Origin: Bacillota bacterium
GTDB taxonomy: Bacteria; Bacillota; GCA-003054495; Carboxydocellales; JAJZTU01
Direction: 5' to 3'
NCBI GenBank assembly: GCA_021848765.1
Contig: JAJZTU010000066.1
Location: 1 to 13,257, forward strand
DNA length: 13,257 nt
The notes beneath the pieces were generated by a model, which worked only from the letters and a program-made list of their open reading frames with translations, was not told where the DNA came from and searched no databases. This document shows, piece after piece, positions 12,776 to 13,257 of this stretch; the stretch's first letter is position 1, and every line of letters starts with the position of its first letter. The translations under genes were made by a program, and so were the position numbers.

Positions 12776-12976
12776 GTGAAGATTTGCCTTAATGGGACCA
12801 CTGAGGCTTGGGAGCAGGAAACTACTCTGCTTACCCTACTGCAGTCTAAAGGTGTAAACCCGGATACAGTTGTCGTCGTACTTAACAGTGAAGTGGCTGA
12901 CCGTGCGAACTTGGCGAAGATTGTACTCAAAGAAAATGACAAGGTGGATGTTCTGCGCTTTGTCGGTGGAGGTTGA
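12776..12976 (+). CDS. thiS: Sulfur-carrier protein ThiS
   Basis: A 66-residue ubiquitin-fold sulfur carrier ending in the required Gly-Gly (FVGGG). ThiS is adenylated and thiocarboxylated at this C-terminus and gives sulfur to ThiG for the thiazole ring of thiamine. It starts KICLNG, as usual in the family. Three GTGs compete for the start: 12767, 12776 and others upstream in frame. I favour 12776 because it gives the normal family length and N-terminus and has GAGG at 12764-12767 eight bases away; 12767 is possible with GGAGG at 12758-12762. It lies behind the TPP riboswitch and attenuator and is followed at once by thiG. Confidence 0.92.
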   Translation: MKICLNGTTEAWEQETTLLTLLQSKGVNPDTVVVVLNSEVADRANLAKIVLKENDKVDVLRFVGGG

Positions 12977-12981
12977 TGTTG

Positions 12982-13257
12982 ATGTCAGACAAACTGGTTA
13001 TTGGCGGACGGGAGTTATCCAGCCGGTTATTTGCCGGTACGGGGAAGTTTTCTGCCCATACCTTGATTCCGGAATGCATCCGGGCCTCAGGAGCCCAGGT
13101 GGTTACAGTGGCCCTGCGCAGGGTGGATATTGAGTCTTCTGATGAAAATGTCCTGAACTTCGTACCCGGGGAATGTATATTAATGCCCAATACCTCCGGG
13201 GCAAGAACGGCTGAGGAGGCGGTGCGCATCGCCCGCATCGCCCGGGCTTGCGGCTGC
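12982..13257 (+). CDS. thiG: Thiazole synthase ThiG, N-terminal part (cut by window edge)
   Basis: The frame stays open to the window end, 92 codons, about a third of ThiG. It shows the family N-terminus LVIGGRELSSRLFAGTGKF, then TVALRRVD and LMPNTSGARTAEEAVRIAR. ThiG condenses deoxyxylulose phosphate, dehydroglycine and ThiS-thiocarboxylate into thiazole phosphate; the Schiff-base lysine lies beyond the window. The ATG at 12982 has GGAGGT at 12968-12973 eight bases away; an ATG at 12976 overlapping the thiS stop (TGATG) is the alternative and adds two residues. It is translationally coupled to thiS. Confidence 0.94.
   Translation, partial: MSDKLVIGGRELSSRLFAGTGKFSAHTLIPECIRASGAQVVTVALRRVDIESSDENVLNFVPGECILMPNTSGARTAEEAVRIARIARACGC

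Overview
The window looks like a stretch of chromosome from a strict anaerobe, most likely a Gram-positive member of the Firmicutes close to Peptococcaceae such as Pelotomaculum or Desulfotomaculum. This is inferred from strong AGGAGG-type ribosome sites, GTG and TTG starts, consensus -35/-10 promoters, a class III hybrid cluster protein, Hdr/Mvh-type flavin and Fe-S electron-transfer proteins, and a tungsten-type aldehyde oxidoreductase. No rRNA or other phylogenetic marker is present to prove it.

Layout. (1) Positions 2-4946 hold an electron-transfer block on the + strand: the tail of an HdrA-like flavoprotein, a separate MvhD-like subunit, and a 1291-residue protein fusing HdrA, a second HdrA, MvhD and a 2x[4Fe-4S] ferredoxin domain. 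(2) A LysR-type regulator follows closely (4986-5909) and ends at a clear terminator. (3) A consensus-like promoter with a large palindrome over its -10/+1 region drives an AOR-family oxidoreductase (6224-8191), which overlaps a gene for a four-cluster ferredoxin subunit (8184-8603). (4) A tRNA-Lys(CTT) and a small DsrE/YedF-like protein come next. (5) On the minus strand lie a lipoprotein with a Cache-like domain, a class III hybrid cluster protein (hcp) with an FNR/CRP-type site placed at about -41.5, and an alpha/beta hydrolase. (6) At the right end a promoter, TPP riboswitch and attenuator precede thiS and the start of thiG.

How the parts may work together. AOR-family subunit + HycB-like ferredoxin + HdrA + MvhD is the set of partners seen in class II benzoyl-CoA reductase (BamB, BamC, BamE, BamF) and related AOR-Hdr complexes. 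I infer that the left 8.6 kb encodes, or once encoded, a modular flavin-based electron-transferring or bifurcating oxidoreductase regulated by the embedded LysR protein. The substrate cannot be read from the sequence. The fused protein repeats, in one chain, the hdrA-mvhD order of the two genes just upstream, so duplication followed by fusion is likely. The right part is ordinary housekeeping and nitrosative-stress material.
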